This document shows, in pieces, positions 1 through 10,349 of a DNA stretch of 64,000 nucleotides; within the stretch, counting starts at the first letter, position 1; every line of letters starts with the position of its first letter. Both the position numbers and the translations under genes were made by a program. The stretch comes from Cladophialophora immunda (Eukaryota; Ascomycota; Eurotiomycetes; Chaetothyriales; Herpotrichiellaceae): positions 2,942,855 to 3,006,854 of the forward strand of contig NW_015622544.1 of the NCBI RefSeq assembly GCF_000835495.1. The letters run 5' to 3'. Under the pieces are notes generated by a model, which worked only from the letters and a program-made list of their open reading frames with translations, did not search any database and was not told the DNA's origin.

Positions 1-3000
1 AATTCCCCAGCCTTCACGTTCGTAGGTTGCTTTAGACCCATGCCATCGAGCAAGATCCTTCAGCACCTCATTCAGAAATTTCCCAAGATTATCGGCTTCT
101 TTAGAGGTGCACATGAATATGAGCGAGATAAGTCGGGACGGCTTGAAGAACAGATCGTAAAAGCCAAGCGTTCTGAAATTCGGCGTTCCGGCCCCATGGA
201 GAAATTTGACAAATTTGAAGCAGAAGTAGGCATCCAGTGGGGAGGACAGCATCCTAGGGAGAAAGCAGTGCTCAATAAGGGTGGTGTTCAATGCCTTGTC
301 CATCCTGGCCTTTCCGAGGAACCACTGTTCTTTTTCGCGCTGTAGCCGGGCTTTGCTCTCCGCAAAAGCTTTCAGATGTTCTTTATTTTCCGCAAGCAGC
401 TTATCGATGAGCTCCTGTATCTCCCTCTTCGCGAGCTCTTTCTTCTTTGCCCCAGAGACACTGACATCTGTTCGGTCTGCAGAAATCGCAGCAATCTTTT
501 TATGCTGTCTGGAGAGTTCGTCTTCGTACGATTTGCCAGGGATGGTGATGTCGTATAATGATAATTGCCAGAATGTCGCGTAGAATCCAGTTCCGATGAT
601 GTCCACAATCTCCTCGGGGAGGTGTGGCTGGATGGAAGTCATGAGATCCTTCATCACGGGATGCCAGCAATCATCTGTTGCTGCATCCAATGGGCCAGGG
701 GTCTTGCTGGCGTCGAGGTCAAGCGTCGGACCCATTGTGTCGCTTGCAGCAGGAGAATCGTTCATCAGGTTTTCTGTCTCGACAGCCTCGCCATCCTCTT
801 CTGAGCTGGCATTTATTTGGTCTGACATTTCGACGTCTCCATTGACCTCCTTAACTTCCTCCGCTCGCTGATCTTTTGCATTTTCTTTGTCGTACTCTTG
901 AATTTGCCTGGCGATGAGCGGCCGGCTGATCCAGAATGCGATTTCAGGGCGAATCTCATAGTCAATGAGCAGACTCACTACATCAGGAATTGTGGCCCGA
1001 AACTCTTCTGGTGTGAGGTTTGTTCTCAGCAGGTCAAGATACTGCACCATCACTCGATGGACCTCGTCGTATGTGTTGCCAATTGCTTTAAGAGGCACCT
1101 GCCCTTCTTCAAAGACACAAGCTTGTCGCTGCTGCGCCATGGATATCAAAAACTTCGCGGCCAGACCTGTGTCTTGAAGCGACTTCATCAGTCTCTCAGA
1201 GGTCTTCTTCGAGTCATGCCGTCGATCAAGTAACTGAAGGATAGTTTGGGACTGTAAGAGTGGCCCTCCCCCCATTGCTTGTAACTGTGCATCATTGTAA
1301 CTCGTGTCGGTTGCAATTCCAGCCATGGAAAGTACAATCTGTTCTAGCATCTTGAGGTCCATTGTGTTGCCATGCTCAAGTTGACCGGCAACATATTGGA
1401 GAATTGGGCCAGGCTTCATCATGCCGTATCGCTTATAAATCTTGCCGGCAAACACTGCGAGCGCTGAAAGCCAACGACTCGCGAAGATGCCGCCCTCCTG
1501 AGTACGGTTTCTTCCAGTCCTTGCCATTGAGCTTACAATGGCCCAAGTTAGAACATCATACCCAAGATCGGTGAAATATCGTGCGCCTTCGACGAAGACC
1601 TCTGCGATGCTGTCGTATACTTCGATTTGAGTGAGCGCAGTGGTGATCACGATATGTGGGTTGGCAAATGCGATTTTGGCCAACGCTCGCGCCATTGGCC
1701 GTACATTGGTGTTGGATATACGTTTGAGGATATCCTTTGTCTCGGCCCTAGCCTGATCGAATGCTGATTTGACGTCGGGATTGCGAGAGGTTCTTCCGGT
1801 GGACCATTCGAGATACATCAAATAGCGGACATTCACGGGGAAAACGCTGAGGAGCTCAAAAACTTCGTTGACCGCGCCGGCGTTCGATTTGGTCAAGCTT
1901 AGCGATGGCAGAAGGGTACGTTTGACCAGATCCAACCATCGCGATCGGTTGGACTCGCTTTTGTCGACCTGTAGGTTGTGCTTTCCGATTCGGGCAATCT
2001 TGAGGAGAAGGCCCGGATCTTGTCCGATCTTGACACCAACGAGGGGCAGTAGAGTATCGCATAGTGTAAAGACATCTTCGACATTTTGACAGACTGGAAT
2101 ATTGTCGTTCCATTCATCCCAGTAAAATCGATAATCAGTGCCGTCGGGACTATCGTTTTTGTCTAGCTGGGCCCATCGGAGGACCTTTCTCTCGGTTGTT
2201 TCGACGACTTTGACCTGTCCTTTTGCGACGCCGGGTACATCGGTTTCGTAACTCGGTTCCAGGCTCCGAAGACTTGGACGGTCCTGCAGAGGTTGTACTT
2301 CCCCGTATACTTTGCTCAAAGAGTGATGTAGGATACGATAGACATATTCTGGAAGATCGGGAATTAGGGCCATCAACCAAGGGAAGCGGCCGAGAATGAA
2401 GAGGGCTTCCGGAAGCGCGCCAATGGCAAGTAAGCTCTTGAGTAATAAGACTTTCTGGTCCGCAGGCTCATTCTCCTTCGAAACTAGCTTTTCAGCCTCT
2501 GGTTCTTTAGATGGGGTGTTGGCCCTTGTGGTTGACTCTTTCAGTCGGGGTGGCGCAGGTAAGGTGTCGTCTATTAGCGCTCCAGCTGCCGTGAGCGCGT
2601 TCCTGGCACCTGCTCCAGGCCTGGCAGCCCTTTCTCGCTCTTGTTTTTCTCGTGTCTTTTGGTCTTTGAGTTCGTCCATCGCATCGTCCGTCCTCCAGAT
2701 ATGTGGGTATAGATCCTTAAGCGAGACAAATCCGATTTTGATGAGGAGAGCTGAAAGGTAGATGAGGTTGTCTGGTAGGACATCTGTTTCATCCCGTGCC
2801 GGCGACGATGAATAGAAACGGAGTTTAAATCCCAGAAGCTGTGCTGCGTCGCGATTTCCCAAAGGCGGCAGGGTGCCAGTCTCTCGAATCCACTGTGCGA
2901 GCAAATCGTCCCCTGATGATGAAGCTCGTTCGAGGATCTCTTGTGGCACTTGTGATCTTCCAAGGAGATAGAAAGCTTCGAGGCCTCGCTCCCGAGCCAT

Positions 3001-4242
3001 GGGCCAAAAGGCCTCGTCGCGGGCCCGAGTCTCGTCTGCGACAATCTGCTTTTGCTCCTCTGTGAGGTGCCAATCAGGAGAGCCGGGAAAGGCCCACTTC
3101 GGAAGCCCTGTCAGAGTTAGGGTCTTCTTGACTGAGGTCGACGACCGAGGCCACCATGGACTCGCGCGAAGGAATTTGACGAAGAATCGACACTGTTTGA
3201 CCAGAACCGCACTAAAGACGTCGAGAACAACATCCAAACTTCGGCCCACGTCCAAGTCAAATGCACCGATCATAGCCTTAACCTTTTCAACAGTGTCCTC
3301 GACAATTTCTGCAGTCGGTGCCTCGCTACTGCTGGTAGTGAACAGCTCGGTCATCAACTTCGCGAAGCCTTCAGACTCTTCCCGCATAAGGTTGAAATTC
3401 GCTTGTCTGTAGAGAAGATTTGTCTGCTTTCTGATACCCATACGATTGAAGGTATTCCTGATCAGATCCAATTTTTCAAGCAAAGGCGCGTCCAGCTCAT
3501 GTCGTAGTAAATCGTGAGGTATTCCGGTCGAAAGGACAAATGCGGAGAGGCGATCAAGCGGTATTAGGGGATTGCTTTCGAAGACGATGGATATGGAATC
3601 TAGGAGGGCGGCTTGTAAGGTTGTGGGATGTGGTATCGGCCGATGGTCTTCATCTGGAATCTCGCTCTCCAGCATTTGTTTAACCAGGTCGCCTGCTTCT
3701 GATGGACCAAGCTTGCCAAACACAACGGCCTGCACAAGTTCTTGCATCAATGCGTTCAGTTGTGTCCCCTCCTCTTCCTGCATACCTTGCAGGGCCTGCC
3801 GCAAGACATCTTCCCTGCCCCCAGTCTGCCATTTCTCACAAACTGCGTTTGTCAAGTAGGTGTAATTGTAGGGCTGAGGTTCCGGTGGAGGACTGGATAA
3901 GACAGAGATGTTGGGAGGGTTTTGCTGAGCTGTAGACATGGTGCCGTTTGTTGTGGTGGACTCGCGATCCGCTAACAGTGCCTTCGTCGCGGTAGGAGGC
4001 CTATCTCCTTGAGGGTGGACTGGGCTGGACGCAGAATTACCGCCTCGACCTCCTCTGCTTGATCGCCGACCACCTCTTCCACGCAGTTGGCTATATTCAC
4101 GATCATTTCCTGACGTGTGATACGGCGTCGACTGGGCAAGACTGAGATTTCCCGGTCGATGAGGTGAAGGACGAGACTGCGGGTGATCATCCGAGTATGT
4201 ACGCTCCGGTCGCTTTCTCTTAGCGCCAACCGGCAGGGGCAT
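1..4242 (-). CDS. THO2: THO complex subunit 2 (Tho2/THOC2), C-terminal part outside the window
   Basis: Scaffold subunit of the nuclear THO complex, which couples transcription elongation to mRNA packaging and export. One frame is open from the ATG at 4242 to the window edge (1,414 codons, no stop, no intron needed). Fungal Tho2 usually exceeds 2,000 residues, so the 3' part is missing here. Residues 1-110 are disordered and basic: KRKRP at 8-12 looks like an NLS, and RGRGGRRSSRGGRGG at 54-68 is RGG-like. The rest is a long helical body with stretches that I recognise from the family, such as IPDLPEYVYRILHHS and LDAYFCFKFVKFLHG, and an acidic linker encoded around 790-900. A second in-frame ATG lies at 3939 (residue 102); the first is preferred because it carries the NLS. 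The gene is divergent from the epimerase-like gene. Family assignment is from recalled similarity. Confidence 0.85.
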   Translation of the reverse strand, partial: MPLPVGAKRKRPERTYSDDHPQSRPSPHRPGNLSLAQSTPYHTSGNDREYSQLRGRGGRRSSRGGRGGNSASSPVHPQGDRPPTATKALLADRESTTTNGTMSTAQQNPPNISVLSSPPPEPQPYNYTYLTNAVCEKWQTGGREDVLRQALQGMQEEEGTQLNALMQELVQAVVFGKLGPSEAGDLVKQMLESEIPDEDHRPIPHPTTLQAALLDSISIVFESNPLIPLDRLSAFVLSTGIPHDLLRHELDAPLLEKLDLIRNTFNRMGIRKQTNLLYRQANFNLMREESEGFAKLMTELFTTSSSEAPTAEIVEDTVEKVKAMIGAFDLDVGRSLDVVLDVFSAVLVKQCRFFVKFLRASPWWPRSSTSVKKTLTLTGLPKWAFPGSPDWHLTEEQKQIVADETRARDEAFWPMARERGLEAFYLLGRSQVPQEILERASSSGDDLLAQWIRETGTLPPLGNRDAAQLLGFKLRFYSSSPARDETDVLPDNLIYLSALLIKIGFVSLKDLYPHIWRTDDAMDELKDQKTREKQERERAARPGAGARNALTAAGALIDDTLPAPPRLKESTTRANTPSKEPEAEKLVSKENEPADQKVLLLKSLLAIGALPEALFILGRFPWLMALIPDLPEYVYRILHHSLSKVYGEVQPLQDRPSLRSLEPSYETDVPGVAKGQVKVVETTERKVLRWAQLDKNDSPDGTDYRFYWDEWNDNIPVCQNVEDVFTLCDTLLPLVGVKIGQDPGLLLKIARIGKHNLQVDKSESNRSRWLDLVKRTLLPSLSLTKSNAGAVNEVFELLSVFPVNVRYLMYLEWSTGRTSRNPDVKSAFDQARAETKDILKRISNTNVRPMARALAKIAFANPHIVITTALTQIEVYDSIAEVFVEGARYFTDLGYDVLTWAIVSSMARTGRNRTQEGGIFASRWLSALAVFAGKIYKRYGMMKPGPILQYVAGQLEHGNTMDLKMLEQIVLSMAGIATDTSYNDAQLQAMGGGPLLQSQTILQLLDRRHDSKKTSERLMKSLQDTGLAAKFLISMAQQRQACVFEEGQVPLKAIGNTYDEVHRVMVQYLDLLRTNLTPEEFRATIPDVVSLLIDYEIRPEIAFWISRPLIARQIQEYDKENAKDQRAEEVKEVNGDVEMSDQINASSEEDGEAVETENLMNDSPAASDTMGPTLDLDASKTPGPLDAATDDCWHPVMKDLMTSIQPHLPEEIVDIIGTGFYATFWQLSLYDITIPGKSYEDELSRQHKKIAAISADRTDVSVSGAKKKELAKREIQELIDKLLAENKEHLKAFAESKARLQREKEQWFLGKARMDKALNTTLIEHCFLPRMLSSPLDAYFCFKFVKFLHGAGTPNFRTLGFYDLFFKPSRLISLIFMCTSKEADNLGKFLNEVLKDLARWHGSKATYEREGWGI

Positions 4243-4701
4243 CACGTCCAGTCGTCAACAACTGCGGCCCCAGCAAGGCTGTCTTCGAGAAGGCTGTCCT
4301 CGTGGTTTTCATGAGGGAGACTGCGACATCCGGCTGAAAGAGGGCGATCAGCTTTGATTCGACGAGCAGGGTTGGACAGCTTAGTCTTCGTGCATGAGCG
4401 CAAAGTCAGCAATCTGGAGGGGGTTTGCAAAGAGGGACTGTCGTATCGAGGAGTGAGGAGGTGATGGCTGTTTTGCCTTTGATGCGTCAAAAGAGGGACA
4501 GTACAAAAGAAATCCATTTGTGGAAAGGCGTGATATTACGGTGAATCTTTTAGACACGCGCTGGTTACTTGTCAACGTCACGGGCCCTGACGACAGAGGC
4601 ACTCCCAAGAGCAGCCCAGTAGGAATCACTACAAAACCTGACTCGAATTCTTCTCCCCCTCTTGCAATGAATCTCCTTCCATCCCTATGCACCCGTAAAC
4701 C
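4243..4701. promoter_or_regulatory. Divergent intergenic region between THO2 and the epimerase-like gene
   Basis: This 459-bp gap separates two divergent start codons, so it must carry both promoters and both 5' UTRs. I see no convincing TATA box and no open frame worth calling. Its function is inferred from position only. Confidence 0.5.
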
Positions 4702-5976
4702 ATGGCGCCGAAGATCTTTCTGACAGGGACCACCGGGTACATTGGTGGCGATAGCCTCTACCTCATTTCACAAAAACACTCGGAATGGGAACTTACATGC
4801 CTGGTACGGAACAGCGACAAAGGCGCCAAAATTGCTACTGTGTATCCCAGAGTGAGACTGGTCTACGGAGACCTCGATGCCGTGGACCTGATAGAGGAGG
4901 AAGCTGCCAACACGGACATTGTCTATCATTTCGCCAACTGCGACCACGAGCCGTCAGCGCGCGGCATTGCGAAAGGACTCGCACGGAGAAATCGTGACGG
5001 CCCCGGGTTCTGGATACATACATCTGGGACACTAATACTAGGTTGGGAAACAATTGATCTTGCCGATTTTGGCAATAAACTAGACAAGGTGTATGACGAC
5101 TGGGATAATGTGGGTGAATTGATATCTCAACCTGACCATGCTGCTCACAGGAATGTAAGTACTCTGCGAACTCACCCTTTTTATAACCTATGTCGGAGGA
5201 AATCATGGCTGTAGGCTAGCCGTGGCATTCACTTGTGGTCTTCTTGACTTCCCCATAAAGTCGCCAATGTTCATGGGGGAATACATTCACTTGTTCTACA
5301 AAGCGAACACTTCTCCACGGTCATCTGTACTCCTGCGCTTGATACTTTTGCTCATTACTGATGCAACCTTCGCCAATGATTGCAGGTCGACAAGATTGTT
5401 TTGGCGGCCTCATCGGACAAGGTGAAGACGGCAATTGTTTGTCCTCCAACGATATGGGGTCGGGGTCGGGGCCCAGACAACACGCGATCCGCCCAGCTGT
5501 ATATGGCGACGGCGAGCTTTTTAAAGCACCAGAAGGCCTTCAAAGTGGGAAAGGGAGAAAATATCTGGCACGAAGTCCACGTCTGTGACTTGTCTAACCT
5601 GTACCTTCTCATCGGCGAGGCTGCCGTCAATGGCGGCTCCCCGGCGACATGGAATGATCTCGGCTATTATCTGGCCGAGAATGGCCCCTTCGTGTGGGGG
5701 GATGTTCTCCAAGAGATCGCAAACGTCGCACATAAGAAAGGGCTCCTGCCAGATGCAACTGTGGAAAGCCTGAGTCCGATGGAAGCTGAAAGACTTTTCC
5801 CACATGCAAGGTTGATGATCGGGACCAACTCAAGGGGGATGTCCATTCGAGGAAAGAAACTGCTGGGATGGAGACCTACTATGCATGGAATTATGGACGA
5901 GATTCCTGAATGCGTGGAAGGCGAAGCCCAACTCCTCGGACTGATCAAACGTCATGCCGCGAAAGTTGCAGAATAG
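4702..5976 (+). CDS. NAD(P)-binding epimerase/dehydratase-like protein (atypical SDR)
   Basis: Predicted 347-residue cytosolic Rossmann-fold protein of the nucleoside-sugar epimerase-like group common in fungi; substrate unknown. Exons are 4702-5154 and 5386-5976, and the 231-nt intron has GTAAGT and TTGCAG ends and keeps phase 0. The dinucleotide loop is G9-T-T-G12-Y-I-G15. The region where a classical SDR has YxxxK reads HRNVDK (residues 149-154), exactly at the exon junction. The usual tyrosine is absent, so classical epimerase chemistry is doubtful. The C-terminal half has family-like blocks (VCPPTIWGRG, EVHVCDLSNLYL). The ATG has a good context (accATGg) and sits 459 bp from the divergent THO2 start. 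Splicing at a near-catalytic position is supported by continuous family-like sequence on both sides. Confidence 0.85.
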
Positions 5977-6021
5977 CCTGGCGCAGCGAGGCAGAATCAG
6001 AGTGGTTCAAGTTGTTTTGTT

Positions 6022-6447
6022 CTATACACCCAATGCTGCCGTGGTCGTTAGAGGAGACGGGCGCGCTGTGAGGGACAAAGTGTAGCAGGCCGACGACCTC
6101 AAAGCGTCGTCGAGAAAATGAAATATGTGACCGATCCGGTCAAGGTGCATTCTGCCCATTTCCAGACAAATCAGCCATGGCGTCGAACAATTATCTGCAT
6201 TGGGAAAGCTCAATAGTCGCGCATTGCTCTGCCTCCATTCTCCGCCGTCATCCAACAAAGAGATTGACAAAGCCTCAGGAACCATCTGGAGGCGAAGCTG
6301 GAGTAGCAATACTGCAAGAGACTCAGCCTCAGTCGTTATCATAAGCACAGGCCGAATGCTACCTGATGTCTGTTCCCTTGACACCTCCGCACCCATGGTG
6401 GCTCGTAAATTTGCCTCGATTAGGACTATCGCGTCGAATGCATGCAT
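6022..6447 (-). other. Unrecognised minus-strand reading frame, possibly the last exon of a broken gene
   Basis: From the ATG at 6447 a 141-residue frame runs to a TAG at 6022. It includes plausible helical peptide such as AVLLLQLRLQMVPEALS and HLDRIGHIFHFLDDAL. The same frame stays open 16 codons further upstream, to a TGA near 6498. At that point a second minus-strand frame (start about 6695, containing REKVQDTIRLLIADCG) is still open and overlaps it. This pattern fits either a frameshift or a missed intron between about 6500 and 6640, where a possible GTATGT donor lies near 6611. No family is recognised, so a chance frame is quite possible. Confidence 0.2.
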
Positions 6448-7301
6448 CTGGCCGCCAACCTCCGCATCAAGGGCCTCATTCGTTCGATACGGCGGTCAGG
6501 CTTCCCCGACAGCCCAACGTCGAATCGACTTCCACAATCGGCAATCAGCAATCTTATTGTGTCTTGTACCTTCTCTCGGCTGGCACCATCACAAGTCACT
6601 AACTCGCTAACTACATACTGATTTCTGTCTAGGGCGTTCCTTGGGGTCTCCATTGCGCGCACTGCCCTTGCTAGACGCCCTGTCTGCCTCGTCATCCACG
6701 AGGGGGGTCATGAGATGATATGGAGGGCGATGTTGTATAAGAGTCATGGCACAGGACAATTCCTCGTGTTTCACCAAGCAGCGATTTCGCAGTTTGAAGC
6801 CCAATATATTACATACCACGCAGTACAGGAGTCCAACTTGAAGAACCTTTTTTCCATTTCAAGCGCAGTCGAGCACCGCATCATCCATCATCATCCCGGA
6901 ACACCTGAGAAAAAAATGTGCCTTTCAGGGTTTTTCCTGATCCGAAGACTGTTAAGAAGCCGGAATTCAGACGAACGCAACGACAGAGTGGTCTCTTACG
7001 ACAATCAGGCGACGTGGCAGCAGGGACAAACCCAACCGAGCTATGGAGACAGCGGCCGAAGTCCTGGCTCCGGGAACAGAGAAGGGCGACAATAAGGATG
7101 GCATTCTGGCATTAGTCTGTATGAACCAACAACCAGCTATAACTTGTCAGAGACACTAACCGATACCTGGCAGATAGACCTTCAGAGAACCACGACACGG
7201 TCGCCGTCAAGACGAGATATGGGTTCCGAAGTGTGTAATCCTGAAAAAGTCTCCACGGATTAGGAAATATAGACATACCAGTCAAGACTTGGTCATGATA
7301 T

Positions 7302-7661
7302 TCAGTGCACATCTGTTTGGTTCCACACATTCGGGGAAACGATTTTTTGGAGGATCGATTCATAGCGCGTGAATGCGCCATTGAGCCTCTGTATCAGTCT
7401 CCTGCTTTGGTCGTTGAACATCCAGCGGTAAGCTGTCAAAGGCTTCGTGATGCATCCACCCACAGGCACAGCAATGGACACCGGCAGGCCATTTCCAGCC
7501 ATTTGCTCATCTACCTCCTGTTTGAGAACTTCTCAACCCTCCAAGTCAAGTTCATACAGTTGTTGGGGAGTATATTGGTGGGAGTATCTTGCTTCCCGCA
7601 GACTCGTCTTTGTAGTAGAGTCTTGCCATTTAATGTCTTCGAAGCCCAGCTCCAGCGCCAT
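7302..7661 (-). pseudogene. Interrupted unknown reading frame with one in-frame TGA
   Basis: Reading from an ATG at 7661 gives 42 codons beginning MALELGFEDIKWQD and ending LYELDLEG. A TGA at 7535-7533 follows, then the same frame continues for 76 codons (EVLKQEVDEQMAGNG onwards, including RRLIQRLNGAFTRYE) to a TGA at 7304-7302. The text on both sides of the first stop looks equally protein-like. A single TGG-to-TGA transition would explain the stop, which is the kind of change that RIP or deamination produces. No GT..AG intron of normal size removes it cleanly. No domain is recognised. A chance frame remains the alternative. Confidence 0.25.
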
Positions 7662-8045
7662 GCTTCGGCGACGAGCTCACAATCCCGGTATATAACCTCG
7701 TGGTGCGGCTGTGAAGATGTATTTAACTCCATTCATATGGCCGTGTCTGGCAGACCCGCGGAAGACACCAATCTGCGGAGTGGGTGCTCTGTAAAGGCCA
7801 AAAATGCAGGGTCCTGAACTCGCTGAGTCCTGACATGTCGAAAAGCGGAACCACTCCAAGTTTGCTATGTAAGGCGAAACCATCGAAATTTCAATTTCCC
7901 TTCTTTTATTGCTCCGTATTTTCTGCTCATCACTAACTCAGCGAGCCAGCGAGCCAGTAACACATGTTGTGAACCCTTTGGCCGTCTCTTGTAACATATC
8001 TAGGTATCTTGGTTCTTCTGGCACCCATTGGGTTGCCCCTCCAGC

Positions 8046-8492
8046 ATGATCAAAGGGAGCTGCGCTTGCGGGCGCATCCAATATGAGACTCAAGCTCAGC
8101 CCCTCGCCCTGACGGCCTGTCACTGTGTCACTTGCCAGCGCGTATCTGGTGGACCGTATCTGGGCTTCGTGGGCATTCCCGCTTCAGCGGTGGAATGGAA
8201 ACAGCAGCCGGATATCTGGATTGCGAGCGACATTGCTGAGCGTGGCCACTGCAAGTCCTGTGGCTCTGCAGTTTTTATGCGGTACTTCTTCGAGGCAGAC
8301 CGCACTGCGGTGACTCTAGGGACAGTGGTAGAGGCCGAGCCCGCGCTGCCACCCTTGGGGGCGCACATCTTTCTCAAGGACAAAGCACAGTATCTCGTTC
8401 TCGCGGATGACGGGGCCAAACGATATGATGAGTTTTCGGAAGAGTTTCACAACAGGATCGAACAATGGAGAGCCCGTCAGCAGGAGAGGTAG
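8046..8492 (+). CDS. GFA (glutathione-dependent formaldehyde-activating-like) domain protein
   Basis: Predicted 148-residue zinc protein of the GFA/CENP-V fold; most fungal members have no known substrate. Zinc ligands are visible in the family arrangement: C6-A-C8 (GSCACG), C25-H-C27 with C30 (ACHCVTC), and C69/C72 in GHCKSCGSAVF. The length is normal for a single-domain GFA protein and no intron is needed. I chose the ATG at 8046 because the frame extends upstream only through non-ATG codons and GFA proteins normally begin just before this first CxC. The C-terminal tail is charged and helical (FHNRIEQWRARQQER). It is the first intact gene after the broken stretch and ends 297 bp before the next start. 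The domain is clear, but the enzymatic role is not established by sequence. Confidence 0.88.
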   Translation: MIKGSCACGRIQYETQAQPLALTACHCVTCQRVSGGPYLGFVGIPASAVEWKQQPDIWIASDIAERGHCKSCGSAVFMRYFFEADRTAVTLGTVVEAEPALPPLGAHIFLKDKAQYLVLADDGAKRYDEFSEEFHNRIEQWRARQQER

Positions 8493-8789
8493 AGGGCGAG
8501 ATTGTAAGAACGAACCTGCAGAAAGTCCCTCTTTGACTGCGGCTAAATCGTCCCAGAAATGAAGCGAAGGAAGAGGCAGATGGGAGCAAACGAAGCAGAC
8601 AACAACGACAAAGCGAATCAAGCAGACCAGTGAATTCTGCCTCACCAGCTTGAAGATGAAATGTTTCTCCTGTCTTCACCATCTTGCACCCCTTCTCATG
8701 CGCGCCATCTGCACCACCTTCCTTCTCGCTGCATCCGTCTCTTTCCCCCTTCCTTCAGATCCTCATCATTGCTCCCATCTCGGGCGACC

Positions 8790-10349
8790 ATGTCATCACA
8801 ACCGCCCCCATCTTCGTCTTCAAAAGTGCCTCCAGGCGCTCCCACTGAGCCAAAGTCGTTTCGTTTCACAAGCGTGGCCTCTCGCTCACGGCTGCATCCC
8901 AGCTCCAATTGTTGGAGTCGCGCGCCTTCCCCTTCGTTGCCTCGTCATAGCAGCAGCCCCCTCGTCCACAGTCCCCTGCAGCAATCGTTCCCAGCTTATC
9001 CAGACCCTTCAAAATCAGCGCCTAATTCTCCAGGAAACGCAAGCATGCAGGAGACGCCTTCTCGTCGCTCTCGTCCCAGTGAGCAGGGTGTTCGCCTACG
9101 AGGAGAATCCCGTTCATCATCTGTCCCTATCGTCATACGAATTCAACAAGACTTAGAAACCGAAGGAGAAGGTCCGACTCGACGCTCAATGCAATCCCGC
9201 ACCCGACCTAGCTCGCGAGCGAGTTCATCCTTGCCCTCACCAGGAGACAGCCGAGACAGCCACAACCGTCGCTCCGTAAAACATCTCACTTGCTTCTGGT
9301 GGTGGGAGAAAGGAGAATGCAAATACTCGGAAGAAGATTGTTGTACGTTAATCCCACCAGGTTGAAAGGCGTTAGGGAGCTTGCCAACGCAGCGTTTTGA
9401 TGCTAATATTGAATCAGTATACGCACACCACGACACGGGCCATTACACAGCTGCACCTCGCCAGGTGGTTCCAGGGGAACCGGCCAAAGCAGGGAGATCT
9501 CTAGAGCGCGCATTGAATAAGCTGGCTATTACAAATCGCTCTACTGCTTCGGTGTCGTCTCTAGCTGGTGCCAATGTTAACAACACTCAATGTGAGAGTA
9601 TCGGCAGTGGCAGCAATGCAGTCTCCAGGCCTGTTACACCGCTCGTTAATCACAGCCGCGCCAGCAGCCCTTCTCCTCGTATGAGCACGGACCTTGGTTA
9701 TGCCAGCCACCTCCAAACCGACAATGAGTTCCTCCGCAGCCTCGTCCAGCAAACGCAACGAGAGAAGCGTGCTCTGATCGACACAATTGAGACTCTCCAA
9801 TCAGAAAAATCCCAGTTGAATACGCAAATCGAAAATATGGGCCAGGAGCGCAATGCACTACTCACAGAGCGGGACATATTGCATGCTACGATCAAGAAGT
9901 TGCAATTCCCTACAGGGGCCAATCCCTATGTTCAGGCGCATGGTCACATTGGATCAATGAGATCTCCAAGTGCAACCACCTTTCCAAGCAACAATCCCTG
10001 GGGTGCAATTGGGACTGGGAGCCGAGGAAATAGCACCAGTCCAAACGGTACTCCTGTTGACAGTCCTGCCATGCAACCACGCAGCTTCAGTTTCGCAGCC
10101 CTTGGCGCTGTCGGTGCTGTGGGCAGCATACCCGCTCATCTCGCCTGTGGCACGGCGCGGACAAGCATTAAAGTTTCTTCTGATTCAACCTTTGACTCCA
10201 GTGTGCCAACTCATGGATCCCTCAATGGAAATGGTGTCGAGGGTGCAAACATAAAGGCAGATACGCAACTCGATGATACTCTTGTCTCAAGTAACGTTGA
10301 GGGAGAGAGACTCAAGAACCTGCTGAGCGGCTTAGGACCGACCTTCTAA
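8790..10349 (+). CDS. CCCH-type zinc-finger protein with coiled coil
   Basis: Predicted 494-residue RNA-binding-type protein of unknown role. Exons are 8790-9342 and 9418-10349. The 75-nt intron has a GTACGT donor, a TGCTAAT branch site and an AATCAG acceptor. Splicing restores a C-x8-C-x6-C-x3-H finger: CFWWWEKGEC then KYSEEDC, followed by LYAHHDTGHY from exon 2, an arrangement I know from other fungal CCCH proteins. The N-terminal 170 residues are Ser/Pro/Arg-rich. After the finger there is a short coiled coil (LVQQTQREKRALIDTIETL and following) and a low-complexity tail. An upstream in-frame ATG at 8661 would add 43 residues of Ser/His-rich, UTR-like sequence. I preferred 8790 for its cgaccATG context, with moderate certainty. 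Confidence 0.82.

Larger units (their letters stand above)
5977..8045. other. 2.1-kb gap holding only interrupted minus-strand reading frames
   Basis: No intact gene is supported here. The minus strand shows two protein-like but broken stretches (about 6022-6695 and 7302-7661, listed separately). Neither has a recognisable domain, a clean start or a convincing intron set. The stretch could hold decayed genes or an intron-rich gene that I cannot assemble. I see no terminal inverted repeats, LTRs or target-site duplications. Confidence 0.4.
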
